A DNA stretch of 64,000 nucleotides from Streptomyces kaniharaensis (GTDB lineage: Bacteria > Actinomycetota > Actinomycetes > Streptomycetales > Streptomycetaceae): the NCBI RefSeq assembly GCF_009569385.1, contig NZ_WBOF01000003.1, positions 310,001 through 374,000 on the forward strand, given 5' to 3'. Made by a program: the position numbers and the translations under genes. A model generated the notes under the pieces. It saw nothing but the letters and a program-made list of their open reading frames with translations. It did no database searches and was not told the origin of the DNA. This document shows positions 25,770-34,406 of this stretch, piece after piece (within the stretch, counting starts at the first letter, position 1; every line of letters starts with the position of its first letter).

Positions 25770-25952
25770 GACCAGCCATCATAGGCATTTCGATATTGAT
25801 CTCTTCACCATCATGGTCTTGGACTGGACTCCTGACGTCCTGTTTAGCTGGGCGAGCGCCGGGCCCGTTGCCGGATCGACGGATCCGGCTCGATTCCTGA
25901 GGCGTCGAAGCGCTTTCCCCACGCAAGACCAACGACATCGAGGAGATCACCG
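25770..25952. promoter_or_regulatory. bla divergent promoter/operator region
   Basis: The 183-bp gap between divergent LysR and beta-lactamase genes is AT-richer than its surroundings, especially near 25778-25815. It contains ATCA-N15-TGAT at 25778-25800, a dyad of the general kind bound by LysR proteins. Exact T-N11-A sites were not resolved by eye. Confidence 0.5.
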
Positions 25953-26864
25953 ATGACGACTGCGCTCCGGCGCTCCCGTACCGCGCTACCGACCGCGGCC
26001 CTGCTCGCGGCCACGCTGCTGACCGGGTGCACCCCGAGCGGCAGCAGCCCCGCGAGCGCCCCCTCCCCCACGGCAACCGCTCCAATCACGGCTTCTTTCA
26101 ACGAACTTGAACAACGTTTCGGCGCCCGCCTCGGCGTCTACGCGCTGGACACCGGCAGCGGCAGGGAGATCGTCCACCGCGCCGACGAGCGGTTCGCGTT
26201 CGCCTCCACCAGCAAGGCGCTCGCCACCGGCGCCCTGCTGCGCCACGCCTCCGACGAACAACTGGACAAGGTGGTCGCCTTCCGCACGGAGGACCTGCTG
26301 AAGTGGGCGCCGATCACCTCGCAGCACGTGGCCACTGGCATGCGGGTGCGCGACCTGGCCTCCGCCGCCATCGAGTACAGCGACAACACCGCGGCCAACC
26401 TCGTCACGGCCGAGCTCGGCGGCCCGGCGGCCATTCAACAGGCCCTGCGCGACCTCGGCGATGCGACCACCAACGTCAACCGCACCGAGCCGACCCTCAA
26501 CGAGGCCACCCCGGGCGACCCCCGCGACACCAGCACGCCCCGCGTCCTCGCCGCCGACCTGCGCCGCTACGTGCTCGGTGACGTCCTGGCGGACGACCGG
26601 CGCCGGCTGCTCACCGACTGGCTGGTCGCCAACACCACCGGCGGCCCGTACATCCGCGCCGGCCTCCCCGCCGACTGGAAGGTCGGCGACAAGACCGGCA
26701 ACGCGGGTTACGGCACCCGGAACGACATCGCCGTCGTCTGGCCGTCCGGTGGCCGCAGCCCGCTGGTCATCGTCGTCCTGTCCGACCGCGGAAAGCCGGA
26801 CGCCACCTCCGACGACGCCCTGATCGCCCAGGCGACGCGGGCCGCCGTCGGCGCCCTCGGCTGA
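25953..26864 (+). CDS. bla: Class A beta-lactamase (lipoprotein)
   Basis: A 303-aa serine beta-lactamase that hydrolyses beta-lactams outside the membrane. The N-terminus is a lipoprotein signal with lipobox LLTGC (C26), followed by a Ser/Pro/Ala linker. The class A motifs are complete: S85-T-S-K88, S143-D-N145, E179 in EPTLNEA, and K247-T-G. ATG 25953 has GAGGAG seven bases upstream. Its promoter region is shared with the divergent LysR gene, implying inducible expression. Spectrum cannot be read from motifs. Confidence 0.94.
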   Translation: MTTALRRSRTALPTAALLAATLLTGCTPSGSSPASAPSPTATAPITASFNELEQRFGARLGVYALDTGSGREIVHRADERFAFASTSKALATGALLRHASDEQLDKVVAFRTEDLLKWAPITSQHVATGMRVRDLASAAIEYSDNTAANLVTAELGGPAAIQQALRDLGDATTNVNRTEPTLNEATPGDPRDTSTPRVLAADLRRYVLGDVLADDRRRLLTDWLVANTTGGPYIRAGLPADWKVGDKTGNAGYGTRNDIAVVWPSGGRSPLVIVVLSDRGKPDATSDDALIAQATRAAVGALG

Positions 26865-26982
26865 TCCACACCGGCACGCAGCAGGCCGTCCGCCCAACCC
26901 GAACCAGCCCACCCGCCACCACCTCTCACCAGCCCAGCCGCCGAAGTGGCTGTTCCCGTACCGCTCAAGGAGATCGCCGCGA

Positions 26983-28011
26983 ATGTCACCGCTCAGGAAA
27001 TCACGTCAGGACGGGCCCGCCGCACGCCGGTTGTCCCGCCGGCACCTGCTCGCGGCCTCCGCGACGGGCACGGCGACCCTCGCCGGTGCCGCCGCCCTGA
27101 TCGGCGCGTCGTCCGGCACCACCACCCCGCAGGTGGCCGGCGGTCCACGACGCCGGCTCGGCCCGCCGGGTTCCTCCGGGGTGCAGCTGCGCTGGCTGGG
27201 CAACAACGGCTGGGAGATCTCCTTCGGCGATCCGGACAAGCCCACGACGATCCTGATCGACCCGTGGATCACCCGCTTCCGGACCGGCACCTACACCCCG
27301 CAGGGCGCCGACCCCGCCACCCCGATCACCGTGGACACCGGCCTCATCGACAGCCTCCGACTGCGGGCCGCCCAGATCCTGGTGACCCACGGCCACTACG
27401 ACCACCTGCCCGACATCCCGTACATCGCGGCCCGCACCGGCGCGACGGTGCTGGGCACCGAGACCCACGCCAACCTGCTGACCGCGCTCGGCGCACCGAA
27501 GGACCAGCTGTCGGTGGTGCGCGGCGGCGAGTACCTGCAGTTCGACGGCTACACCATCCAGGTGCTCAACTCGCTGCACTCGATGACCGGGCCCCGCCAG
27601 AAGGTGCCCTTTCCCGGCACCCGGCCCGGCTCACCGCCGCCCCGGCCGCAGGTGATCTCGGACCTGGTGGAGGGCGGCACGCTCGCCTACCTCATCACCA
27701 TCGGCGACCGGCTCAGCATCCTCGACAACGGCGGCGCCAACTACGACGCCCGCCAACTCGCCGGACTCGCCCCGGACGTGCTCCTTGTGCAGCCCGGCGG
27801 AGCCTCGGTTCCCGACTACGTTCCCCGGCTCCTGGACGTCCTGGACCACCCTCCGTACGTCATCCCCACCCACTGGGACGACTTCGACCACGCGCTCACC
27901 GAGCCCGCCCGCGACTGGGGCGGCCTGACCGCACTCGAGACGGCCGTCCGGCAGGCCAGCCCGTCCGCTCGGTTCATCCGCCTGGACCACCTGGAGTCGT
28001 TCACGCCGTGA
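26983..28011 (+). CDS. Exported MBL-fold metallo-hydrolase
   Basis: A 342-aa metallo-beta-lactamase-fold protein with a probable Tat signal (SRRHLLAASATGTATLAGAA). The zinc-binding motif is THGHYDHLPD (H136, H138, D140, H141), with further ligands likely in NSLHS, LDNGG and PTHWDDFDH. It resembles the UlaG/NAPE-PLD-like branch (WLGNNGWEI at the first strand) rather than class B beta-lactamases, so antibiotic hydrolysis should not be assumed despite the neighbouring bla locus. It lies 118 bp downstream of the beta-lactamase on the same strand. Confidence 0.87.
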   Translation: MSPLRKSRQDGPAARRLSRRHLLAASATGTATLAGAAALIGASSGTTTPQVAGGPRRRLGPPGSSGVQLRWLGNNGWEISFGDPDKPTTILIDPWITRFRTGTYTPQGADPATPITVDTGLIDSLRLRAAQILVTHGHYDHLPDIPYIAARTGATVLGTETHANLLTALGAPKDQLSVVRGGEYLQFDGYTIQVLNSLHSMTGPRQKVPFPGTRPGSPPPRPQVISDLVEGGTLAYLITIGDRLSILDNGGANYDARQLAGLAPDVLLVQPGGASVPDYVPRLLDVLDHPPYVIPTHWDDFDHALTEPARDWGGLTALETAVRQASPSARFIRLDHLESFTP

Positions 28012-28013
28012 GT

Positions 28014-28062
28014 ACGGCACGACCGGCCGACCGTGGAGCGGTCGCGCCTTGGTCGTGGCCGT
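28014..28062. terminator. Possible terminator between convergent genes
   Basis: Nested inverted repeats lie in the 68-bp gap between the MBL and CapA genes: an outer arm ACGGCACGACC pairs with GGTCGTGGCCGT (one bulge) and an inner CGACCG pairs with CGGTCG. Confidence 0.4.
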
Positions 28063-28079
28063 GCGGGCGACATCCTCCC

Positions 28080-29063
28080 TCACCGCCAGTCGACCGTCAG
28101 CCGTCCATCCCGCTGGCCCACGTCGGTGCCGAGCTCGGCGCAGGCTGTGGTGAACCGCGCGCGGATCCACTCCCGCTCCCTGCCCCGGGCGAGGCGGGTG
28201 CGGCAGAAGTCGAGGAACAGCGGCAGCGCCTCCAGGCGGACCGGCACGGGGTGCGCGGGGTCCGGACCGCCCAGGGTCACCAGGAACAGCAGTCCGAGGT
28301 CGTTGCGCAGCACCGGGTCGACGGCGTAGTCGTCGATGAAGTCGCCAAGGTCGTACAGGATGCGGTCGGCGATGCCGTGGAAGACGTGGGCGGAGTGCCC
28401 GGCGACCAGCGTCGCTCCGGCGGCCAGGAGTCGTGCAGCCGCCGCGCGCACGTGCGGCGGCGGCCGGGAGGTCATGTTGGGGCCCCAGTGCGGGGTGACC
28501 AGCACCACGTCGGCCTCCTGCGCGGCCCGGGCCACCAGTGACGTGAGCCAGTCGGGCACGCCCGCGCCGAGGTCCGCCCAGGCCACTCCGGGGCGACGCG
28601 CCGCGGCCGCGTACTCCTCCGGATGATCGGTGACACCGATCACCGCCAACCGCACTCCGCCGGCCTCCAGTACGGCGAACTCCCGGGCCCGCGACTCGTC
28701 CGGCCCGGCGCCGACGGCCCGGACGCCTGCGCGCTCCAGCAGGTCACGGGTGTCGGCGAGGGCGTCGAAGCCGTAGTCCAGGGCGTGGTTGTTGGCGAGC
28801 GTCACGCAGTCCACCCCCAGTTCGGCGAGGACGGTGGCGGCGGATGGCGGGGCGCGGAAGAAGAACGGCTTGTCCGGGTCCGGCCACGGCTCCCCTTGGC
28901 CGGAGACGCAGCACTCCAGGTTCAGCACGACGAGATCGGCCGCCGCCAGCGCCTCCCGCACCTCCGCGGAGAGCAGCGTCTGCGGCGTCGGCCAGCGTCG
29001 CAGTACCTCGGCGACACCGCGCCCGAGCATCGTGTCGCCGGCCAGTGCCACCGTGAGCGTCAT
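28080..29063 (-). CDS. CapA family protein (PgsA-type metallophosphatase fold)
   Basis: A 327-aa CapA/PgsA-like protein, a calcineurin-like fold found in poly-gamma-glutamate synthesis and in many stand-alone genes. Signatures are ALAGDTMLGRGV, DLVVLNLECCVSG, VTLANNHALDYGFDAL, VVLVTPHWGPNM and AGHSAHVFHGI. No signal peptide or membrane anchor is evident, unlike true CapA, so it is probably a cytoplasmic hydrolase of unknown substrate. ATG 29063 is the natural start; the upstream open frame is out-of-context. No capB/capC genes are nearby. Confidence 0.87.
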   Translation of the reverse strand: MTLTVALAGDTMLGRGVAEVLRRWPTPQTLLSAEVREALAAADLVVLNLECCVSGQGEPWPDPDKPFFFRAPPSAATVLAELGVDCVTLANNHALDYGFDALADTRDLLERAGVRAVGAGPDESRAREFAVLEAGGVRLAVIGVTDHPEEYAAAARRPGVAWADLGAGVPDWLTSLVARAAQEADVVLVTPHWGPNMTSRPPPHVRAAAARLLAAGATLVAGHSAHVFHGIADRILYDLGDFIDDYAVDPVLRNDLGLLFLVTLGGPDPAHPVPVRLEALPLFLDFCRTRLARGREREWIRARFTTACAELGTDVGQRDGRLTVDWR

Positions 29064-29285
29064 CGTCCCGACCCGCTTCCAGTCGCCTGTTCGACGTCGA
29101 GGGCCTCCCCGAGGGGTCCGCCCACCGCCCGACGGACGATCGCGGACCGTCCCACTCCTCCAGAGTCGGCCCGCGCTCCCCTGGAGGCGAACCCCGTCCC
29201 GACGCACGGCCCGGATGCGCAGAGTCCATGGCACGGACGACCCTGAAAGGGAAGCTGCCGACCACGCCACGAAGGGCTGGCCATC

Positions 29286-29741
29286 ATGAGCACCGCACGA
29301 GACATCATGCACACCGGGGCCACTTGCGTGCAGGAGAGCGAAACACTCGATTCGGCGGCGCGGCGGATGCGCGAACTGGACGTCGGCGCCCTGCCGATCT
29401 GCGGCGCGGACGACCGGCTCCACGGGATCATCACCGACCGCGACATCGTGGTGAAGTGCCTCGCCGAGGGCAAGGACCCGAGGACCACGACCGCGGGCGA
29501 GCTCGCCCAAGGAAAACCGATCACCGTCGACGCGGACGCCGACCAGAGCGAGGTCCTGCGGCTCATGGAGGAGCACCGGATCCGTCGCATACCCGTCATC
29601 GAGGCTCACCGGCTGGTCGGCATGATCAGCGAGGCCGACATCGCACGGCACCTGACCCGGCAGGAGGTCGCCGAGTTCGTCGAGGCCGTCTGGGCCCCCC
29701 GCCTGAGCCTGACCCCCGCTCCACCCGCCAACGGACAGTAG
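29286..29741 (+). CDS. Tandem CBS domain protein
   Basis: A 151-aa protein made of one CBS pair (about residues 8-62 and 75-130): ARDIMHTGATCVQESETLDS, GIITDRDIVVKCLAEGKDP, RRIPVIEAHRLVGMISEADI. CBS pairs bind adenosine nucleotides and sense energy state; stand-alone ones of this size resemble the hypoxic response protein Hrp1 of mycobacteria. The partner is unknown. ATG 29286 is preceded by AAGGG at an acceptable distance. Confidence 0.9.
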   Translation: MSTARDIMHTGATCVQESETLDSAARRMRELDVGALPICGADDRLHGIITDRDIVVKCLAEGKDPRTTTAGELAQGKPITVDADADQSEVLRLMEEHRIRRIPVIEAHRLVGMISEADIARHLTRQEVAEFVEAVWAPRLSLTPAPPANGQ

Positions 29742-30091
29742 TCAAGACCCGACCCGGCGAATACACACCACCGTGCCGCCCATCGCGCTGAGATGCTGCT
29801 GTCACCGAACCGTCCGGCTGCGCCCTGCCGGCTCCTGCGTGACCACATCCAGTTACGAGCGGCGCCCCCACGCGGAAATCATCGGGGCGGTCGTGCGGGT
29901 CACTGGAGCGCGGGCGCGGTAGTGCAGGGCCGCCCCGGAAGCACCGAGTGGGCCTCCGGGGCGGTGTCGCGACGTCCTTGGACAGCCGATGGCAAGGGCG
30001 TCGACGGGCAGCCTTGGCGGCGGCATAGTGGACGCACTGGCCGACTCACCCAGAGGAAACCAGCGATCTCGCCCGGTGCGACAACGGCTTC
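29742..30091. other. Gene-free stretch with one hairpin
   Basis: No coding sequence with a ribosome site or actinomycete codon bias was found in these 350 bp. The only clear structure is the hairpin at 29930-29964. Confidence 0.5.
29930..29964. terminator. Strong inverted repeat, probable terminator
   Basis: CCGCCCCGGA at 29930-29939 pairs perfectly with TCCGGGGCGG at 29955-29964 (10-bp stem, 15-nt loop). It lies between convergent transcription units, the CBS gene and the NTF2-like gene. Confidence 0.55.
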
Positions 30092-30484
30092 TCAGGCAAG
30101 CTCGCTGGGCGCGATCGCGGCCTGCATCGCCACTCCGTCGACGTAGGAGTGCTTCTCCTTCACCGCCCCGTTCTCGACCAGGACGAAGTCCGCGAGGTCG
30201 GCGTCGAGTTCGGCGCCGGACGCAGCCGTCCCGGTCAGCTTCAACTGGGCGACCCAGAAGTCCTCCCCGACGCGCAGCGAGACGAGGTCGAACGTCAGGT
30301 TCGGGACCAGCTCGAACATGCCGACCACCGACTCGTGGATGGCTGCCTGCCCGCGCGCGGGGGCTTGACCCGAGTGGAGGTGGAACACCGAGTCGAGCGT
30401 GTGGAGTTCGGCAATCCGGTCAGGGTCACGGGCCTCCCAGCAGGCGTGGTAGCGCTCGAACAGTTCGCGGGTGGTGGCGCTCAT
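30092..30484 (-). CDS. NTF2-like/SnoaL-type protein
   Basis: A 130-aa protein of the nuclear transport factor 2-like fold. Typical elements are LFERYHACWEARDPDRIAEL, DSVFHLHSGQ, the RGQAAIHESVVGMFELVPN helix and a C-terminal ENGAVKEKHSYVD. Members range from isomerases and hydrolases to simple binders. ATG 30484 has GGAGG seven bases upstream. It lies downstream of the thiopeptide cluster on the same strand, separated by 193 bp with an imperfect hairpin, so membership of that operon is doubtful. Confidence 0.85.
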   Translation of the reverse strand: MSATTRELFERYHACWEARDPDRIAELHTLDSVFHLHSGQAPARGQAAIHESVVGMFELVPNLTFDLVSLRVGEDFWVAQLKLTGTAASGAELDADLADFVLVENGAVKEKHSYVDGVAMQAAIAPSELA

Positions 30485-30677
30485 CGTCTGGCCTCCGATC
30501 CGTGGACAAACAGATAGGTTGATGCAACCTCCCCGGTCGGCCGAACGTCAAGATCTAACGACACATCAGATCACTTACCTCAGTGCGAGTTGGTGACAGA
30601 CCATCCCGAACCCGACAACCGCCGCGCAGCGAAATGAGAAGCAGCGGTGGTAGTTGTTGGGTCGGTGCGATGCGGTG

Positions 30678-32375
30678 TCAGAGACGGCCCAGGGGCAGGA
30701 GGTACTGGAGGGGCTGGTCCAGGTCGTCCAGGCCGAGGAGTTCGTGGGCGAGGTCGTCGTGGAGGCCGCCCAGCGGGATGCTGGCGAGGCCGAAGGCGGT
30801 GGCGGTGAGGTGCAGGGCCTGGGCCAGGTGGCCGGCCTCCAGGAGGCCGAGGCGCAGGGCCCGGAGGCCGTAGCGGCGGCGCAGCCGGCCGAGGTCCAGG
30901 TGGAGGGCGAGCACGGCGGGAGCCTCGTCGATGCCGATGTGGTCCGGGTCGTCGGCCGGGCGGGAGAGGTAGGAGCAGAGCGCTTTGAGATCCGCCACCG
31001 CCGGGGCCGGGCCGAGCCGGCCGAGGGTGCGGCGTTGCGGCTCGCACTGGTAGGTACCCGGCGGTAGCCCGTCCACGTCGAGGGCGACCAGCCGCAGCTG
31101 CGCGGTGTAGAGCGCACCCGCGCTGGGGTAGGGGCGGTGGACCAGCGGGCGGACGGTGCCGTCGGCGAGTGGCTGCTCGGAGCGGTGGCTCGGCGCGTAC
31201 GCGGACCAGAGCACGCCGCCGAGGGTGCCCGCGTCGAGCGGGCCGTGCAGGGCGCCGCGGGCGGAGACCCGGCTGTGCAGCGCCGCACCGAGCGTGACCT
31301 CGGGCAGTGGGTCGGCGGGGAGCGGAGTCTCGGGCGGCTGCCAGAGCGGGGGCCGGGCGGGCGGCAGGTCGCGCAGCGCAGTGTCCTCGGTGCGGCCGAT
31401 CTGGAACTTGCCGCGCTCCAGGTACTGGAGGTCCGCCGCGCGGTGCCCGGTGGGGAAGAACGTGAACGGTTCGTCGGTCTCCAGCAGCGTACGGGCGGCC
31501 AGCCGGCAGACCGCGCGCTCCTCGTCCGGGGTGACGCCGAGCCGGTTGAACAGCATGTGCAGTTGGGAGGCCCAGACCCAGGGCAGCCGGTCCTGGTCCT
31601 GCTCCCCCAGGGCCGCCCGCAGACGGGCCTCGGTGGCGCGCACCTGGTCGGCCCAGGCGGCGAGCCAGGGTGCGGCGGTGCCTTCGTCCAGGGAAGTCCG
31701 GACCGTCTGCGCGCGCCGGACGAGGGCCTGCCGCTGGCCGGCGAAGACCGAGTTCACCTGCGCGTGGACGGCCGCGGCCGGCAGCAGCTCGACCTCGTCG
31801 ATCCAGCGCCACGAGGCCGCGTGGCGGCGGAGCCACTGCCCGGCGGCCAGCTGGTCGAGGCCGAGCGCATGGGCGGTCGCGTGGGCGAGGTCGGCGGCGA
31901 GCGGCAGCCGGGCGGCCCGGCTGGGGTTGGCGCGCAGCGCGTGCACGACGGTTCGGGCGGAGGTGACGAACACGTCCTCGGCGAGGGGCAGCGCGACCGG
32001 TCCGCCGTAGCGCTCGGTCTCCGGAACGTACGGGACGGCGTCGACGTCCGCGTGGCGGGAGGGCCACGGTCCGGCGACGGGGGCGTGCTCGGCGGCCAGC
32101 CGGGCGAGTTCGCCGGCGAGGTCGTCGTGCCCGTTCGTAGGGCCGCCGGCGAGGCCGCGGTACCGGATCCGCAGGTGCGGCCCGCCCTCGCCGTAGCGGA
32201 TGAAGAACCAGTCGGCGCCCGGCCGGCCCGCGGTCAGGCCGTCCATGAGCGGTGCGAGGTCCTCGGTGACGAAGGCGTCGGTGGCCTCGGTGGTCAGGTG
32301 CAGGGAGAGGTGGAGGCTGTGCCACGCGTGCGTCGCCCGGTCGTCCACGGTTGGCGTCTGCCGGCGGGGGGTCAT
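30678..32375 (-). CDS. lazF: Thiopeptide eliminase domain fused to azoline dehydrogenase (LazF-like)
   Basis: A 565-aa bifunctional enzyme. Residues about 15-290 are a LanB C-terminal-like domain (WHSLHLSLHL, ADWFFIRYGEGGPHLRIRYR), which removes glutamate from glutamylated Ser/Thr to give dehydroamino acids. Residues about 340-565 are a SagB-type FMN dehydrogenase (LHSRVSARGALHG, HRPYPSAGALYTAQLRLVAL, LEAGHLAQALHL) that oxidises thiazolines and oxazolines. This fusion is the hallmark of lactazole LazF. ATG 32375 has GAGGA close by and lies seven bases after the YcaO stop. The ATG at 32420 would overlap the YcaO gene and is less likely. Confidence 0.88.
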   Translation of the reverse strand: MTPRRQTPTVDDRATHAWHSLHLSLHLTTEATDAFVTEDLAPLMDGLTAGRPGADWFFIRYGEGGPHLRIRYRGLAGGPTNGHDDLAGELARLAAEHAPVAGPWPSRHADVDAVPYVPETERYGGPVALPLAEDVFVTSARTVVHALRANPSRAARLPLAADLAHATAHALGLDQLAAGQWLRRHAASWRWIDEVELLPAAAVHAQVNSVFAGQRQALVRRAQTVRTSLDEGTAAPWLAAWADQVRATEARLRAALGEQDQDRLPWVWASQLHMLFNRLGVTPDEERAVCRLAARTLLETDEPFTFFPTGHRAADLQYLERGKFQIGRTEDTALRDLPPARPPLWQPPETPLPADPLPEVTLGAALHSRVSARGALHGPLDAGTLGGVLWSAYAPSHRSEQPLADGTVRPLVHRPYPSAGALYTAQLRLVALDVDGLPPGTYQCEPQRRTLGRLGPAPAVADLKALCSYLSRPADDPDHIGIDEAPAVLALHLDLGRLRRRYGLRALRLGLLEAGHLAQALHLTATAFGLASIPLGGLHDDLAHELLGLDDLDQPLQYLLPLGRL

Positions 32376-32382
32376 CTGGTCC

Positions 32383-34305
32383 TCACGGGAACGGGTGCGG
32401 GTGCAGGGGAAGTTCGTCATGGCGCAGCGGCCGGGGTGTGCGGCCCAGCCGGTACGGCACCTCCAGCAGCCGGGGCAGGCCGAGGGTGCGGCGGTTGACG
32501 TGGCCGAACGTCATCGGGAGCGAACCGGGGACGATCACCTTGGCGCAGTGCAGGCCGAGCCGGTCGCGGGCGCCCGGTTCGTCCTGGCCGACCACGACGA
32601 CCTCCAGTCCCTCGGCGGCCAGCCGCTCGACGGTCGTCTCCAGCAGCGTGGTCAGGTCGGCGACCGGCGTCGGGGCGCCCGGCCAGCGCTCGCGCCAGTC
32701 CACCGGGGGCGGTCCGTCGAACAGGAAGTCCAGCCGGGGCTGCGCCTCGGGGAGGGTGTTGAGGCCGACGTGGTCGTCGAGGGTGACGACGAGCTCCGGG
32801 TCGGTCAGCATCGGGCGCAGCCGCGCGGGATCGCGCGGGCTGCCGTAGGCGGTGGCCCGGTGCGGTGCCTGCTGGACGTTGGTGACCACCTCGGCGAGCG
32901 CCGAGCGGATGGCGGCGCGCGGGTCGTGGTGGGCGCCTGCGGCGAGGAAGGTGCGCGGCGCGTCCGGGTGGGTGCCGGTATAGCGGCACAGGGCGATCAC
33001 GGCCGGGATGCCGAAGTCGTTGGTGGCGTCGAGCAGGGTCGGCCGGTAGCCGAGCAGGGTCGCACGGTCGACGAGGGCGGCGACCTCGGGGTCGTCGGCG
33101 GGCGGGGTGATCCGGGGCAGCGGGGTGCCGGCGTACCAGGCCATCAGGAAGGCGTCCCGCTCCGCCACTTCGAACAGCCCGTAGAGCGCCGCCTCCTGCG
33201 GGCTGTTGCCGAGGCCGCAGCCGTTCGAGGACTCGTACACCACCCGGGGCCGGTCCTCGCCGGGGACGTCCCAGTAGGCGACGTGTTCGGGCACGGCCAC
33301 CGGCCGGCGCCGGGTGAGAGACCAGCCGTGCACCCAGTCGAGCGGGAGGTCCGGGGTGTAGCGGACGGTCCGGCGGGCCGGGTGGCCGTCGTGAGCCGGA
33401 TCGGGCAGGCCGAGCCGGACGGGGTCGACGGCCGCCTCGGGGCCGAGTTCGGCGAAGGACGCCCGTAGCGTCGTCCGGCGGCCGACGGGTCGCATTCCGG
33501 CGAACCTTTCCAGCGCCTCGAACAGGGCGATCCGCTCGCTGGACGCGAAGTCCCCGGCCCGCCCGTACCCGCCGTCGTCCACCAGCCGACCGTCGGTGAC
33601 CTGGGCGGTGGTCAGGGCGAACGCCGAGTCCTCCGTCCGGAACAGCCTGCGGACCGGGCCGAACCGCTCGTCGAACAGCTCGGCGCGCAGGGCGTCGGCG
33701 GTGGTGGCGCGGTGGTTGGGGCCACGCAGGACGGCCGGGTCCGGCAGCGGCCTGGGCGTCAGTGGCAGCCGGGCCGCCTCGGCGTCGTCCGGCGGCAGCG
33801 GCCGGCAGACCGGGCAGCCGCCGACCGGGCGGACGCGGTGAGTGGACCAGGTGGCGCGGTCACCGTGGACGAGGTGGACCGTGGCGCAGTCCTCCGCGTC
33901 GTTGGCGCCGTGCTCGGGCTCGTCGGTGGCCAGTTCTGCGGCGAGCAGGGTGGCGGCTTCGGCCAGCGCGGGTGTGCCGGTGCCGCCGAATGCCAGCCGC
34001 TCGCTCTGCCACGGCACTCTCCCGCCGGCGCTGGCCAGCCGTTGGTACTCCGTACAACTGAGGCAGGCCGCCGCGCCCGGGTGGAGCACCGGCCCGATCA
34101 CGGTCAGCGCCCCGTCCTCCCGCACCGGCACCAGACGCACGGGGTGGGCGAGCGCGTGCCGGCTCAGCCGCTCGGCGAGGCCGAGGGTCCATTCGGGGAG
34201 GTGGACGACGGCGGTGCCGGACGTGGTGGCGAGGGCTTGTTCGGCGGTGAGGGTGGGCGGGGGCGCGGCGGGCCGGACGGCCGCGGCACGGTCGGGGTGG
34301 GTCAC
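32383..34305 (-). CDS. lazE: YcaO cyclodehydratase of thiopeptide cluster (LazE-like)
   Basis: A 640-aa azoline-forming enzyme acting with the ThiF-like partner on Cys/Ser of the precursor peptide. The N-terminal third has two CxxC pairs (CLSCTEY, CPVCRP). The C-terminal ~430 residues are YcaO: ASSERIALFEALERFAG, the ATP-binding region SNGCGLGNSPQEAALYGLFE and VAERDAFLMAWY, and FGIPAVIALC. The protein ends HPHPFP, a proline-rich C-terminus of the kind that contributes to the active site in azoline-forming YcaO enzymes. GTG 34305 overlaps the stop of a 34-codon ORF (GTGA) and has GGAGG six bases upstream. Confidence 0.92.
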   Translation of the reverse strand: MTHPDRAAAVRPAAPPPTLTAEQALATTSGTAVVHLPEWTLGLAERLSRHALAHPVRLVPVREDGALTVIGPVLHPGAAACLSCTEYQRLASAGGRVPWQSERLAFGGTGTPALAEAATLLAAELATDEPEHGANDAEDCATVHLVHGDRATWSTHRVRPVGGCPVCRPLPPDDAEAARLPLTPRPLPDPAVLRGPNHRATTADALRAELFDERFGPVRRLFRTEDSAFALTTAQVTDGRLVDDGGYGRAGDFASSERIALFEALERFAGMRPVGRRTTLRASFAELGPEAAVDPVRLGLPDPAHDGHPARRTVRYTPDLPLDWVHGWSLTRRRPVAVPEHVAYWDVPGEDRPRVVYESSNGCGLGNSPQEAALYGLFEVAERDAFLMAWYAGTPLPRITPPADDPEVAALVDRATLLGYRPTLLDATNDFGIPAVIALCRYTGTHPDAPRTFLAAGAHHDPRAAIRSALAEVVTNVQQAPHRATAYGSPRDPARLRPMLTDPELVVTLDDHVGLNTLPEAQPRLDFLFDGPPPVDWRERWPGAPTPVADLTTLLETTVERLAAEGLEVVVVGQDEPGARDRLGLHCAKVIVPGSLPMTFGHVNRRTLGLPRLLEVPYRLGRTPRPLRHDELPLHPHPFP

Positions 34306-34406
34306 CGGGGGCCTCCGGCGGTGGTCGGGACGGTGGCGGAGAGGTGCGGCCGGGAGCGGCGCAGGCCGTGACCGACGACCGGCACGGCATCGGTGACGGC
34401 CGTCAT
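34302..34406 (-). CDS. 34-aa ORF coupled between lazD-like and lazE-like genes
   Basis: Reads MTAVTDAVPVVGHGLRRSRP and continues HLSATVPTTAGGPR. Its ATG overlaps the lazD-like stop (ATGA) and its stop overlaps the lazE-like GTG (GTGA). GGAG lies seven bases before its start, inside the end of lazD. It therefore looks translated. It may be a small accessory peptide, a coupling device that carries ribosomes to lazE, or a detached end of a neighbouring protein. I know of no counterpart in the described lactazole cluster. The positive charge (four Arg) and absence of Cys argue against it being a second precursor. Confidence 0.5.
   Translation of the reverse strand: MTAVTDAVPVVGHGLRRSRPHLSATVPTTAGGPR

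Noticed and set aside
26983..28011. MBL-fold protein as a class B beta-lactamase
   Set aside because: Its strand order and motifs (WLGNNGWEI, THGHYDHLPD, PTHWDDFDH) fit UlaG-like hydrolases; proximity to the bla locus is not evidence.
30600..30665. Firm terminator after the LazF-like gene
   Set aside because: An inverted repeat is present but imperfect (several mismatches), so it is not listed as a feature.
32376..32420. Earlier ATG for the LazF-like gene
   Set aside because: It would overlap the YcaO gene by 38 bp and has no ribosome site; ATG 32375 has GAGGA.
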